Assembly: GCA_026225945.1 (NCBI GenBank)
Contig: JAMJFZ010000818.1
Location: 6,313,501 to 6,377,500 of the forward strand
Length of the DNA stretch: 64,000 nucleotides
Reading direction: 5' to 3'
Source of the DNA: Cricetomys ansorgei
Lineage: Eukaryota; Chordata; Mammalia; Rodentia; Nesomyidae
Part shown: piece after piece, positions 33,298 to 44,612 of the stretch
How the letters are laid out: each line of letters starts with the position of its first letter
How positions within the stretch are numbered: the first letter of the stretch is position 1
The notes under the pieces: generated by a model
What the model was told of the DNA's origin: nothing
The model's input: only the letters and a program-made list of their open reading frames with translations
The model's database searches: none
Translations under genes and position numbers: made by a program

Positions 33298-33779
33298 GGA
33301 TTCCTGTATCCATGCTTGCCTCTCTCCCAGCACCATGGAGAGGATAGATGACATGAGATAATGTATGTAGAAGCACTTTAGAAATTACAGCATGCCATAT
33401 AAATGCCAGGGGTAATTAAGAGACTATTATGGAGTACATGGATACACGTGTTTATTTCAAGCACTTTAGCCTTTTAGCAAATGTGAAGGATATGGCCAGA
33501 GCCCTTGTTGAAGTCCTAAATTAGATGCTATCAACAGTATATAATTTCTCCCATAAAATACCACAATGTGTCACTAAAAAAAAAAAAAAAAAAAAAAAAA
33601 ACCAAAACTAAGTGATTTTAATGATTCTATAAACACCAGGATCAAGCTATTTATAAAGTTATTTGTAAATGTCTGGAGCATTTGCTAGAAACTGTAATTA
33701 ATTCTTTTTTTTTAATAGAATAAGGAACGAAATTGAGTCCATAGGTTCAGATTTTCCTGTTTTCTGTCTTAGGAACATA
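33298..33779. other. Unique AT-rich stretch upstream of Gna12
   Basis: A/T-rich single-copy-looking DNA with an A24 run at 33577-33601 and a T9 at about 33706. No gene recognised. Confidence 0.5.
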
Positions 33780-34550
33780 TCCTTAGGCATGGTGGTGCAC
33801 ACTTGGGATCCTAGTGTTTAGGAGGCAAAGGCAAGAGGATCAAGAGTAAGAGACCCTGCCTCAAACGAGGGGGAAGGCACAGCCAACACCAAAGGTTGTC
33901 TTCTGTTTGTAATGGAAAGTAGGATCTGGAACAGGTACATTTATTGGCATTTTATTTTACTCAGAGTCAGGCTATAGCCCAAGCTGGCCTCAAATTTCAT
34001 ATTTTCCTGTCTCAGCCTCTCCCAATACTGGGATTACATCACACAAGCCTGCCCTCCCCTCCTGGCTTCTCTCTGAGACAAACTCTCACCCTAAGATGGC
34101 TTGAAAGTTTCTATTGTAGCTCTGGCTGACCTCAAACTCATGCTAATCCTCTTGCTTCTGCCTCCCTGTCTCTCAAGGTCTGTGATGACACACATGCACC
34201 ACCAATACCCTTCAGATCCTACACTTCCGATCATTATACCCTATCAGACTGCCTTTGAGTGATTGTGACAATCACAAGTGTGTGTGTGCCAATGCACATA
34301 CATGCAAAGGCCAAGAGGTCACCCAATGTCTTGCTCAACTGCCTCTCCATCTTAATTTTTGAGACAGGTTCTCTCACTTTAACTTTAACCTTACTGTTTG
34401 TGCTAGGCTAGCTGCCTAGCAAGTTCCTGGAATTCGTCTATCATGGCTTCTCCAACACTGGGGTTACACGCACAACTGGGGATTTGAACTCACATCCTCA
34501 TGCCTTTACAGCAAGCACCCTTTCCCACTGTGCCATCTCCTCTTAATCAC
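33780..34550. repeat. SINE cluster: B1+, B1-, B1-, B4-
   Basis: Plus B1 at 33785-33870 (gcatggtggtgcacacttgg); minus B1 at 33955-34055 and a further B1-like piece at 34075-34185; B4-like minus element at about 34270-34545 (ttttgagacaggttctctca; ccactgtgccatctcctctt). Confidence 0.75.
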
Positions 34551-35324
34551 ATTTTATGATAGGGCCTAGGAAGACACACGCGATTCTTTATTTCTTGGGT
34601 TTTTGTTTGTTTGTTTGTTTGTTTTTTCCTATTTTGGGCCCATGCAACACTCAAAGGAGCATTTGTTTGAAAATCATGTTCCACCCTGCCCCAGTGTTTT
34701 TGGAAGTGTTTTCGAGAAAGCTGAGCTTTCTCCCTAAACTTAATAGCAGACAGACCTCATGGCCTTTCCCAGCTTGGCCGCCAGGTCTTAGGAGACTCAA
34801 GGAAAATTCAGGTCTCACAGCAGGACCTAACCTGAGAATCAGGGCAGAAAGTCTCTCTGTACACCTGGCACTTCTGGCCACTCCCCGTTTGGCCCAACTT
34901 CCAATCCTAAGCGTGGTCACTGTGATTGACGGACGGTCAGAGCACTTAAGCTACTCCCCTCCGGTATCCCCGCCTCCCTTTCATTCTGAAAGAAAGAAGC
35001 TCATCCGGGCATCCAATGGTAAGCTCCCTCATCGCAAAGATCCCGCCTATTTCGGCGCCGGCTCCGCCCCAAGGACCACTGTAGCGTCCACCTCCTCCAA
35101 AGCACGCTCGTCCAATAAAAGAGCGCGCTCCACAAGATGGAAGGTTTCTCAACCAATAAACGAGCTCCTGCGCGGCACCGCCCCGTCCTCCGCGCTTTCC
35201 CCTCCGCCCCTCTGCCGGCCCGGCGAGTGAGGGCCTCGGGGCGGCGGCGGCGGACGCGGCCTGAGGGAGCGGCGGGCGGGGCGGCGCCTGGCCCCGGCAG
35301 GGCCGCGCCGGCTGAGGGGCGTCC

Positions 35325-35363
35325 ATGGCGCGCTGGCCCCGGCGGGGCGCGGCCGCTGCCTGA
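35325..35363 (+). other. Upstream ORF in Gna12 5' leader (12 codons)
   Basis: ATG at 35325 opens a frame of 12 codons ([12 protein letters not shown]) that stops at TGA 35361-35363, 8 nt before the Gna12 ATG and out of frame with it. Its start has G at +4 but T at -3, so a moderate context. It matters only if the leader begins upstream of 35325, which cannot be told from sequence. Confidence 0.55.
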
Positions 35364-35371
35364 GGGCGGCC

Positions 35372-35674
35372 ATGTCCGGGGTGGTGCGGACCCTCAGCCG
35401 CTGCCTGCTGCCCGCCGAGGCCGGAGCCCGCGAGCGCAGGGCGGGCGCGGCGCGGGACGCGGAGCGCGAGGCCCGACGGCGCAGCCGCGACATCGACGCG
35501 CTGCTGGCCCGCGAGCGGCGCGCGGTGCGGCGGCTCGTCAAGATCTTGCTGCTGGGCGCCGGCGAGAGCGGCAAGTCCACCTTCCTCAAGCAGATGCGCA
35601 TCATTCACGGCCGGGAGTTCGACCAGAAGGCGCTGCTGGAGTTCCGCGACACCATCTTCGACAACATCCTCAAG
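35372..35674 (+). CDS. Gna12: Gna12 exon 1: G-protein alpha-12 subunit, codons 1-101
   Basis: Gna12 encodes the alpha subunit of heterotrimeric G12, which couples GPCRs to RhoGEFs of the RGS-homology type and so to RhoA. The ATG (gcggccATG, G at -3) opens [18 protein letters not shown]; Cys11 is the known palmitoylation site. An Arg/Glu-rich helix follows, then [14 protein letters not shown]. The P-loop GAGESGKST is at residues 62-70, with Lys68 and Ser69 as nucleotide/Mg contacts. The exon ends [11 protein letters not shown] at residue 101, on a codon boundary, with donor gtgacg at 35675. The start of the helical domain and all switch regions are in later exons outside the window. The N-terminus looks like the rodent form, two residues shorter than the human protein as I remember it. 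Confidence 0.98.
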
Positions 35675-36044
35675 GTGACGCGCGGCCCCGCCCACACACA
35701 CACCTGGCCCAGGTGGGGCGCGAGCCCCGCCCCCTTTATTCTCCACGGACCCGCGACCCCACGGCTGGGCGCCCCTCCCCTCCAAAAGGGACCTCAAGCC
35801 ACACCAACCGGGGTCACTCCGGCGACCCCCAGGGGCCTGATAGCTTTGCAGAGCCTTGGATGCTCGGGGGCCGTGGGAGTGAAAGCTGGACCACTCTCGG
35901 GTTCCAAAGCGGGTGTTAGGACTGCGACACGTAGAGTGAGCTCTCTGTCCATCCGGAGAGCGAGCCAAGTTTACAGTGTAGGTTGGAGGACATCAGTCCT
36001 CGTGTCTATTTGTAAATGAGAATTGACCGTTTTATAAGTTACTT

Positions 36045-37232
36045 TTTTTTTGTTTTTAACACAGTGTCTGGTGTATCCCAGGCTGGCCTTGAACTCACTG
36101 AGGATGACCTTGAACTCCTGATCCTCCCCTCTCCACTTACCAGATGCTGGAATTATTGGAGGAGGGATGTGGAGTGGGGGAGCGCTGTGTCATCATGCTT
36201 GGTTCATGGGAGTGCTTGGGATTGAACCCAGGGTTTGGGGGTATGACAGGCAGGCACTTTACTAACTCAACTATATTCCCAGTCCCCAGTCTTAAGTTTT
36301 AAATTTTTGTTTTGTTTGTTTTGGATTTTTGAGACAGAGTCTTTTGTAGCCCAGGCTGGCCTTGAGCTCATGCTTCTGCCTCTGTCTCCCCAGTGGTAGG
36401 ATTACAGGCATTTGCCACCCGAATTTTGTTCTTTAAACTTTTGAGTATGGAGATTTAACATATACACCAAGTTAGAGGAGATGTTAGAAGGAGCTGTGAG
36501 ACCCCCACCAGCCAGCTTGAAAACGTGGGTCAGTTCTGTGCCAATCTCATTCACCTCTGACCTCCTGGGCTCCAAGCAAATTCTGTATGTATAGCTGCAT
36601 CAGAAAACATTTTGGTATGTATCACTAAACGGTAAGACCTTGTTTTAAAAGCATAAGCCCAGGACCATTATGGAACTCAAACAACAGGACTGGGGGTGTG
36701 ATTCGGTGGTAAAGCACTTGTCTAGCATATACAAGCCCACAGGGTCCAACCCCACACAGCAGAAGATAGAAACAAAGAGCCTCCTCAAAGTCCACTCACT
36801 GACTAGCGTCCGCGTTTCCTCCCTTGCTGCATAGTTGTTTCATGCGTTTGAGCCAGACGCAATAATCCTCATGTGGTTATGAACTCAGGGTCCTATTCTC
36901 TGTTTACTTTATATTCTGTGGCATATACGTGAAAGAAACAGCCATGTTGACGGAGCCTAGGGCCAGTGTCAGTACTGTGAGTCTGTGCAAAAGGATCCCA
37001 AAGAAAGAACTCGGGAGCCGGGCCTGTAGCTCAATTGGTAGAGTGTTTGCCCAGCATGTGCAAGGCCATAGGTTGAGTGTCGATTAAACTGGCCACGGTG
37101 ACACACTCCTGTAATTCCAGCGCTGTGGAGGTAGAGACAGGAGGATCTGGAGATCAAGGTTGGCTTAGCTACCTTGGCAGGTTTGAGGCTAGCCTGGGCT
37201 AGCTTCTGAGACCCTGTCTCAAACAAGAAAGG
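36045..37232. repeat. SINE cluster: B1-, ID/B4-, B1-, ID+, B4+
   Basis: Minus B1 at 36050-36160 (cccaggctggccttgaactc). Minus B4/ID end at 36180-36285. Minus B1 at 36320-36425 (tttgagacagagtcttttgt). Plus ID at 36688-36770 (gtgtgattcggtggtaaagc). Plus B4 (ID head plus B1-like) at 37017-37232 (cctgtagctcaattggtaga; gagaccctgtctcaaac). Confidence 0.8.
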
Positions 37233-37234
37233 AA

Positions 37235-38098
37235 GATGGAGTGTCCAGAGAGGGCACAGAGCATCTGTCTTACACCTGGATTAGTTTCCTCTTGAAGTTT
37301 CTCATCTCTCCCGTTTCCTTACCTTCTTGATTCTTCCCAAGCCCTTTTTTTTTGGGGGGGGGGGCAAATTAGAGACCTGAGGAAAGCTGTCCCAAGGAAG
37401 TAGAAAGGTTTGTCATACCAGAAAACCTACCTAGGAGGCTAGATTTTACAGGGCCTGGTGGGGTTTTTTATTTAGCAAGGGGACGGAGAAGCCCATCTGG
37501 GACGTGTCTTTGATTTCGGCCTTGAGGAACCTTCTCGTAGGGCGGTTGGGCTGGGATCCTGGGAGCCAGACTTCCGGGCCAACACTCCCACACTCAACAT
37601 GTTTGTTACTAAATGTTTCATTTTAACACAAGTAGCTCATTCGGGCTCTAGATGGGAAGAAAATCATTTGAAGGATAAATCACACCCTTTTCACCTTTCA
37701 GAGCCTCGGGGCAGCTCAGGGCTCTGGCCAAATGCTTCATAAACATTCAGACAGGCATCATAGAGGGATGGGTGAGTTGTTCAGAATTCCCCTCATCATC
37801 AGAGGGTAAAGCACACTTGACTGCCTCTCAGAGCCAGTTTTACAACTCCTTCAAGGAGTCCAGTTTTCTTTTTTGATGCTTTTCTAGACCCCAGATCCAG
37901 GTAGGTTTGGAAGGCTCAGTTTAACTTGGGAGGCAGAAAAAAACCATTTAGAAACATAGATCTCAAGTCTCCTCCAGTCTGTTGAGTGCACTTTAGAGAA
38001 GCCAGTCCCCGTCCTGCACTGGTCAGTGTTAGTTTTTACTGCTCTCCTTGTCAACAGAAGCAAGATTTGTTAACGAGACTCTGCTTGTTTGGTTTTAT
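37235..38098. other. Unique stretch of Gna12 intron 1
   Basis: Repeat-free sequence with a G11 run at about 37356-37366. The segment 37600-37720 (aatgtttcattttaacacaagtagctcatt, aaatcatttgaaggataaatcac) is AT-rich and could be regulatory, but nothing specific is recognised. Confidence 0.4.
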
Positions 38099-38099
38099 G

Positions 38100-38300
38100 C
38101 AATGCCTTTTTTTTTTTTAATTAGTAATTTAAAAATTTTTAGTCCTTTTGAATTTTACGTATGTATAAAATGTCATTTGGTCGTTGTTAGACCCTGCTGC
38201 TCTCCTGCAGTCCCCTCTTAGTCCTGCTGAACCCCTTCTTCCCAGCAAGCCCCCTTCTGCTTTCATGTCCTTTCTTCCCAACTTTTTGCTCACTGTTCTA
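38100..38300. repeat. Decayed LINE/LTR-like fragment
   Basis: T-run, then aaatgtcatttggtcgttgttagaccctgctgctctcctgcag, resembling the fragment of a common old rodent repeat (gctactctccttcaatcccc type). Family not assigned. Confidence 0.35.
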
Positions 38301-38454
38301 TATTGAACGTGTTTTACCTGCCGTAACTAGATAGAAATTCATTGTTCAGCTTTAAATCCTTCCTGACCCTGATCCCGATCCTGACCCTGACCCTGGCAAT
38401 GATCAATCAGTTCTCCCAATTTTGTCATTTTGTAATTTCAAGAGCATTGTGTAA

Positions 38455-38990
38455 GAGCTGAGGAGACAGTACTGAGAGCGCTTGTTCTATAAGCACAGGG
38501 TCCTGAGTTTGAATTCCCAACACCCGTGTAAAAAAGCTGGGCAAGGCCTCGCAACCCCAGCAATGTGGGGCCAGGGCTCCAAAGACAGATGTGTCCCCAG
38601 AGCTTGCTTGGTAGCCAGCCTGGCAGAAATGAAGCTCCACTTCAGTGAGAGACCCTTTCTTAAGGCAGCAGGGCAGACAGTGACAGAACGATGGTTTTAA
38701 CCTTCCTGACGCTGGGACCCTTTAACAGAGTTCCTCATGCTGGAGGACCCCAACCATAAAGTTATTCTTGTTGCTTCTTCATAACTGTAATTTTGCTACT
38801 GTTACGAATCACAGTGTAAATATCTGATATGCAGATGGCCTTAGGTGACCCCTGTGAAAGAGTCATTTGCCCCCCAAAAGGGTTACACCACACAGGTTGA
38901 GAACCACTGTGACAGAAGAAGACATCTAATGTCCTATTCTGGCCTCTGCACACTCACACACTCACGTGCGTGTGCTGCACACCCCACACA
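38455..38990 (+). repeat. B4 SINE split by a hAT-like element
   Basis: Left part at 38455-38688 has an ID-like head (gctgaggagacagtactgag), gttctataagcacagggtcctgagttt, and the B4 body to gcagacag. The right part resumes at 38910 with gaagacatctaatgtcctattctggcctctgcacactcac, the expected B4 continuation. Confidence 0.85.
38689..38909 (-). mobile_element. hAT-Charlie-like element with perfect 8-bp TSD
   Basis: The 221-bp element starts cgatggttttaacc (a decayed cagtggttctcaacc) and ends ggttgagaaccactg. It is flanked on both sides by tgacagaa (38681-38688 and 38910-38917), a perfect 8-bp target duplication as made by hAT transposases. It is the same family as 9464-9692, reversed. It has no coding capacity. 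Confidence 0.9.
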
Positions 38991-38994
38991 AAGA

Positions 38995-41900
38995 CCGTTC
39001 TATAAATGGAATTTATATATGAATTTGAATATTCATGTACATTCTTTTATATAGGTTGGTCGGCTGGTTACTTATGACATAGCCCTCTCACGTAGCCTAG
39101 GCAGGCCTCAAACTCACCATGTTGTTGAGGCTGGCATTGAACCCCTGATCTTCCTGCTTCTACTTTCCAAGTGCTGGGATGACAGGCACAGGCTGCTGTG
39201 CTTGACTGCATGTTCATGACTCCGCTTTCATATGTCTGGGACTCATGTTCAAAACAGTGTAATAACTGGATCATACTGTAGAGACGTATTCATCTTTATG
39301 AGAAGCTGCTGGGCTGTCCCCAGGGGCTCTTTGCTCACATCAGTTTCTCTGCATCCCTGCCAGCATTAGATGTTGCCCTGCCTTCCTTCAGCTATTCTTA
39401 GAGGTGTATGCCATGTCTTCTTATGGTTTTAATTTGAATTTCCCTACTGTTAATGATGCTGAAAATCTTGTCATTTGCTTCTCATCTTCTTTGGGAAAAA
39501 GTGGGTTTTTTTTTTTTTAATTGTGCCAATTCTAATTAGGTTCCTTGTACTTTATTGTTGAATTTGAGGAGCTCTTTATATATGCTGGATACTAGTCCTT
39601 TAATCCCACATAAGGATTGCACATATGGTCTGTCCTTCCATTCTTTACACTGGGTAAACATTTTTAATTTCAGTAAAGTTCAGTGTATTCATTTTTCCTT
39701 TCATAGATCATGCTTTTGCTATCAGATATTAAGAACTTTTTGCTTAGCCCTAGATCCCAAAGATTTTTCTCTAAGATTTTATAGTTTTATATCTTATATT
39801 CACGTATGTAGTTTAGATTGAAGTTCCTTTTTTTTTTTTTTTTGCCTGTGAATGTCCAGTTACTTCAGAACTATTCGTTACTTGCCTTTATAAAAAAGAT
39901 AATCACTCTGTCTGTTTATGTGTGTCTGAGTTTTCTAATCTGTCCCAATGGTCTGCGCGCTGTCTTTGTGCTAACATCACATGGTGTTGATGACTCTAAT
40001 TCTGTGAGTTTCAGTATTTCTCCCACATTACCTTTCTTCGTTTCAGTCATTCCAGGGCCTGTGTCTTTTATTTTTCCTTATAACTTTTTAAAATCTGTCT
40101 CATGTCTGAGTGTGGGTGTATGTACAGGAGTGAAGTGCCCCAGGAAGCCAGAAGAGAGAGTTAGACCCCTTGGAGCTAGAGTTACTATAGTTGTGAGTCT
40201 CCTGCTGTGGGTTCTGGGAGCCCAGCTCAGGTCCTCTGCAAGAGCATACACGCTCTTACTCGCTGAACCGTCGCTCCAGCCCCACGTGTAGCTTTTATAA
40301 ATGACCTATGTCTATAAAAGCCTTGTTGGGAAGTTGATGCAATCGCTTTAAACCAGAAGATCAACTTTAAAAGAACTGACCTCGTGCCTGGGTTGAGCCT
40401 TCTAATCCACAAACACAGATACCTTTTAAGTCTGATTTCTTTTCCCCACCAGTCTGCTCCAGTCTCCATAGGTCCTAAACGTGTTTTACGAAGTTTAGAG
40501 CAGTTATAAATGGTACTGAGCCTTCTGCTCTCAGCCCACACTCACTGACAGTGATAGCAGTGTAGTTTGTGCATTTGGGTCTTGTGCCCGTCATATTTCT
40601 GAACACAGCGGCCGTAAGAACTTTCCGATGGATCACCCGCAGTTTTCCCACACAGACTTGTGTGTTATCTGTACGTGGAGATTGTTTTAACTCTCCCTTC
40701 CGTGAGTGTGCCTGCACACGTGTGGCAGCACCAGCTGCCTTAGGGGAGTATTTAAGAAGAGGAGAAATTGGGTGGGAGCATGGATGGGGAGAGGAGTGGC
40801 TGTGTTCATTTTTATTGTATACATGCATAAGGTTCTCACGGAATAGATTTACAAAATAAAAACAATGGAAGTAGTTCTGAAAGAAAAGAGAATGCTTTTT
40901 TTTTTTTTTTGCCTGTTGCAGTGGCTACAACTTTGAACATTATGTCAACTGAGAGTGCTGCGAATTCTGGTGGCCTCTGTCTGTCTCCCGCCGCGGATAG
41001 TGTCTTCCATCTGCTGACTTATTTCGTTTGTGTCTTTGTGTATGTGTGGCTGCACCTGTGTGCTTGTGGAGGTCAGGGGTGAACCTTGGGTGTCATCCCT
41101 TGCTTCTGGAAACAGAGTCTCTCATTGGCCTGGAGCTCAGTGATGAAGCGAGGCTGGCTAGCTAGTGAGCGCCAGGGATTCCCCTGTCTCCTCCCACCCA
41201 CCGTTGGGGTTACATGTATATCATCGCCAAGTCCAGCTACTTCATGCAAGTTCTGGGAGCTAAGCGCATGCCTCGGTGCTTCCATGTAAGCCCTGCACCA
41301 GTGAGCCACCCCCCAACTGGACTGATGGATTTTTGCGTCGCACAGTTTTTTTCTGTAGTGGTTTAAGAGGTGGTGCCCAGGGGTGTAGCACTGGCTAGAC
41401 AAGTGCTCTGCTGCGCCTCACGCCCAGCTCTCCTATTGTTTTACCCTTCCTAGACACTTCCTAGTTCTGTTACTAATTTTTTACCTCACCAAAATGGTCA
41501 GCTTTTTATTCCATTGATGCCCGCCCCCCCCCCCCGTGATGTTCCAGTTTCTCATTTCATTTATTTCTGTTTATTTGCTTGGTTTTTTTTTTTTTTTTTT
41601 TTTTAGAAACGGGGCGGGGGGGGGGGGGCCGCAGGTCGTCTTTGTGTAGCCCAGGCTGGCCTTGAACTAACCTGTGGCAATCTTCATGCCTCAGTTTCCT
41701 GAGTCCTGAAACAGATGTGAGCCACTACCCCAGGGTTAATTCTGCTCTTTACTATTTCTTTCGGGTTATTTTGGATTTAATTTGTTCTTCCTTGCTCCTG
41801 GTTTCTTGAGAGAGAGACAGAGGTAGAGAGACTTTACTTTTTTTTTTTTTTTTTGTTTCCTAGACGGGACCTTGCTATGTAGACCAGACTGGCCTCAAAT

Positions 41901-42930
41901 TTCACAGGGATCCACCTGCCTCTGCCTCCCGGGAGCTGGGATCAAAGGTGTACAGCGCAGTGCGCGGCTCCTTTTTCTTGTTTTCAGATACTCTCATGTT
42001 GACCAGACTAGCTTCAAACCTGTAATGCAAGTGAGACTGGCCTGTAGCTTGCCATCCTCCTGCCTCCACCTCCCAAGTGCTGGGTCCTCTCCCTTGTTGT
42101 TTCTGCCATACTGTGAACTCCACACCCGCAGGTGACAATCCTTACTGTCTCTGGCTTTGTCTCACCCACAGGAAAGCTGGGACTCTAGGTGCGCACCGCA
42201 CATCTGCATCTGGCTTTTTAGATGGGTTTCAAACTTGGCTTTTCAGGTTGTCGGGCTTCTGGGCCGAGCATCCTTACATAGACACTGAGCCGTCTCCCTG
42301 CCCCAGCATCTCCTTCTCTAACACACGCAGCTCAAGTGCTGTCAATCCCCCTGGGTGCTGCTCCTGCTGCAGCCACACACCCTGATATGCGTTCTTGTTT
42401 TTATTCTGTCCTGTGCCCATTTTATTTTATTTTTTGGCTGTCCTTAACTCATGTACTGTTGCACGCGTGATACAGTTTCCAAACGTTGTCTGTTTGTTGC
42501 AGACTACTTGTGTCCATTGCAGTCAAAGGACACACTGTGCATGGTTCCTGTTCTTTTCTATTTATGAAGCTTGTCTCACACCCACAATCGTGTCAGTGAA
42601 TGCTCTGTATGCGCATCCTGCTGTTTGCTGGGTGCTGTGCACATCAGCCTGTGTTGGTTGACAGTGATGAGCGCAGCGTCCTGACTGAGCTGTCCAGTGG
42701 TCTCTCATCAGTTGCTGAGAGTCGGCTGTTTACATCCTCAACTGCAGTGGTGGATCCGTCTTGCCTGTAGCCCTGTCCGCTCGCTTTGTAGATTTTGAGG
42801 TTCTGTCTTGTGCATAGACATTCACAGTTTGATGCGTGCTTCTACTGGGTGTATGTGACCTTTGTATGAAGTCGGGGTGTGTACTTTTAGCCGCCATTGT
42901 CACACCTATTTCTGTTGCCATGGTGTCTGC
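38995..42930 (-). mobile_element. Old L1 (LINE-1) ORF2/3' remnant, antisense, broken by SINEs
   Basis: Read on +, the segments follow the order of reverse-complemented ORF2, from its 3' end inward: ttttaatttgaatttccctactgttaatga (39428), gagctctttatatatgctggatactag (39569), tctaatctgtcccaatggtctg (39934), tctaatccacaaacacagat (40401), tgcagtcaaaggacacactgtgcatgg (42517). No reading frame survives, so it is an ancient, inactive copy. Interruptions are listed in the next entry. Borders are approximate. Confidence 0.65.
39058..42300 (-). repeat. SINEs nested in the antisense L1
   Basis: Minus B1 at 39058-39195. Minus B2/B3 at 40095-40284 (ctgaaccgtcgctccagcccc). Minus B4 at 41045-41310. Plus ID fragment at 41370-41430. 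Minus B1 at 41605-41735, after a T21 and G-rich run. Two minus B1 at 41850-42085 (gaccttgctatgtagaccag; cctccacctcccaagtgctgg). Minus B4-like piece at 42100-42300. Confidence 0.75.
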
Positions 42931-43900
42931 TTTCTGCATCCTTCCGCTTCCATCTACTCGTGGCTGTGTGTGTAATGTGTGCCATGCTGAAATGTGGGTG
43001 CAGGTCAGGATACAGCCTGTAGGAGTCTGTTCTCTCCTGCAGTCGGATCCAGAAATTGAACTCAGGTCCTCAGGCTTGTACAGCACTTGCCCACTGAGCC
43101 ATCTCACTTGTCTTTTGAAAGGGGGCCTAGACTGATCTCTACCTTGTGACCCCTCTTTCCTCAGCCTCCCAAGCCCTGGGATTACAGGCTTGTACTGCCA
43201 TACTCAGTTCATGTAGTACTGAAGATTGAACCCCGGGCTTCAAACATTCTAGGCAATACTCTTACCACCGGAGCCCTATTGCCCTTCATTCTTAAAGGCT
43301 ATCTCCTCACCAGCCTTAGAATTCTTACTTATTTACTTTGAGACAGCATCTCATATTGCCCGCTCCAGCCTCAAAGGTGTTCTATAGCCAAGGATATATG
43401 GTGCCAGATTACAGGCATGCACTACCACATCCAGTTTACATCATTCTGCTGGTGGAACCCAGGGAGGTCCAGAGCTGCCTACCCAGCTGGACATTTTCAG
43501 TACTTAGAAAATGTGCCACACTCCACCTCCCCAACCTTGACTTTGGAGAAGTCCCTGTCATGTGGATTGCTGTTCCTCTTCAGTGCTTTATTTTTCTCCA
43601 GCTTCTTTTATGGCTTTTTTCCTTTGTCTTTAGTTTCCGGAAATTTAATTATGATTTAGCTCCACATAGATTTCTCTCTGTTTATCCTGTTTGGAGCTTG
43701 CTCATCTTCCTGGGTCTGGACATTTATGTCTTTTGCCAGATTTTTTTGGGAGAGGTGGAGAGGGCCTTCCAGTATTGTTGTGTCAAACACTTTTCAGTCC
43801 CATGCACTTTTTCCCCTTAACGTGGGACTCTGTTGACAGAGCTGTGCACTTCTTTTTGTTGTTCTGTCTTGTTTCTTGTTTTCCTGGACGGGGGATTGCT
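42931..43900. repeat. Minus SINE pieces and a second antisense L1 fragment
   Basis: Positions 42970-43110 form a B4/ID-like minus element (gaactcaggtcctcaggctt; cactgagccatctcactt); 43120-43285 has B1-like then ID-like minus pieces; 43320-43445 is B1-like. The segment 43600-43740 (cctttgtctttagtttccgg, atgatttagctccacatagatttctctctgtttatcctgtttggagc) is another antisense old-L1 segment. Confidence 0.6.
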
Positions 43901-44404
43901 CCGAAATGCCACCCTCTGGCCAAGCAGCCATTCAGCTGTTACTCCAGCTGCACTTTTGTCCTTGGCCTCTGAGTCTGCTTCCTTGTCAAGTGAGGCTATA
44001 GCATTAGCCCCGGGCCTGGGTGACAGAGTGATCCCAGCCCACCCCCCCCCCACCTCCTCCTCTTGCATCCTTGGCTCTGCACTGAGGCTAGCTACCCAAG
44101 TGGAGGAATGGGAGCATCCCTGCCAGGCAGAGGGTGGGAGATTTGATCCCTTTGTGGCCCTGCCACCTCTCTCTGTCTGGCCACTTGGAGCATGCTTGTC
44201 TCCTGGTTCATCCGGGCAGGGATATAGAGCAAAATCAGCTTCCCTCCCCCACTCTGCCGAACTAAATATTTGGGCCTACCTGTTGCTTTGACTTACCATA
44301 GATAGAAAGTGTATACATTGTTTTAGAAATGTCTGGAAAATTTGAATTATTTGAGTGGGTAGTCCCATGTTGATGCTGAAACAAAAGAATTAAATTAAGA
44401 ATGT
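43901..44404. other. Unique stretch of Gna12 intron 1
   Basis: GC-moderate sequence with a C9 run at about 44042. No repeat or gene recognised. Confidence 0.4.
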
Positions 44405-44612
44405 TAAGGGCTAAGGAGATGACTCAGCAGTTAAGAATACTTCCCACTCCTCCAAAGGACAGGAGTTGAGTTCCCGGCACCCACATCAGGTGGCTCATAG
44501 CCATCTATAACTCCAGCTCCCAGTGATCCAGTGCCACCTTCTGGTGTCTTTACACCCACATAGATTCACACAGACACACACGTAAATAAAAATTAAATTT
44601 TAAAAATTGTTT
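44405..44612 (+). repeat. B2/B3 SINE, plus strand
   Basis: Head gggctaaggagatgactcagcagttaag, body cacccacatcaggtggctcatagccatctataactccag, tail ending in aataaaaattaaattttaaaa. Confidence 0.85.

Larger units (their letters stand above)
34980..35770 (+). promoter_or_regulatory. Gna12: Gna12 CpG-island promoter and 5' UTR
   Basis: CpG density rises sharply at about 35000 and falls after about 35770, spanning exon 1. Plus-strand CCAAT boxes lie at 35013-35017, 35112-35116 and 35153-35157, and GC boxes at about 35064 (ctccgcccc) and 35272-35285 (ggcgggcggggcgg). No convincing TATA box is present, which fits a housekeeping-type dispersed start. The transcription start was not identified; it probably lies between about 35160 and 35320. 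Confidence 0.75.

Noticed and set aside
34556..35230. 224-codon plus-strand open frame upstream of Gna12
   Set aside because: It starts in AT-rich intergenic DNA and runs through the promoter, with no family resemblance and no link to the Gna12 frame.
34946..35968. 340-codon minus-strand open frame and 260-codon plus-strand frame across the Gna12 CpG island
   Set aside because: GC-rich DNA has few stop codons. These frames overlap exon 1 in other phases, run through its splice donor, and their Pro/Arg/Ala-rich products match no family.
36688..37100. tRNA-like A-box sequences suggesting tRNA genes
   Set aside because: They belong to ID and B4 SINEs; no cloverleaf with acceptor stem and anticodon arm could be drawn here or at similar sites in the window.
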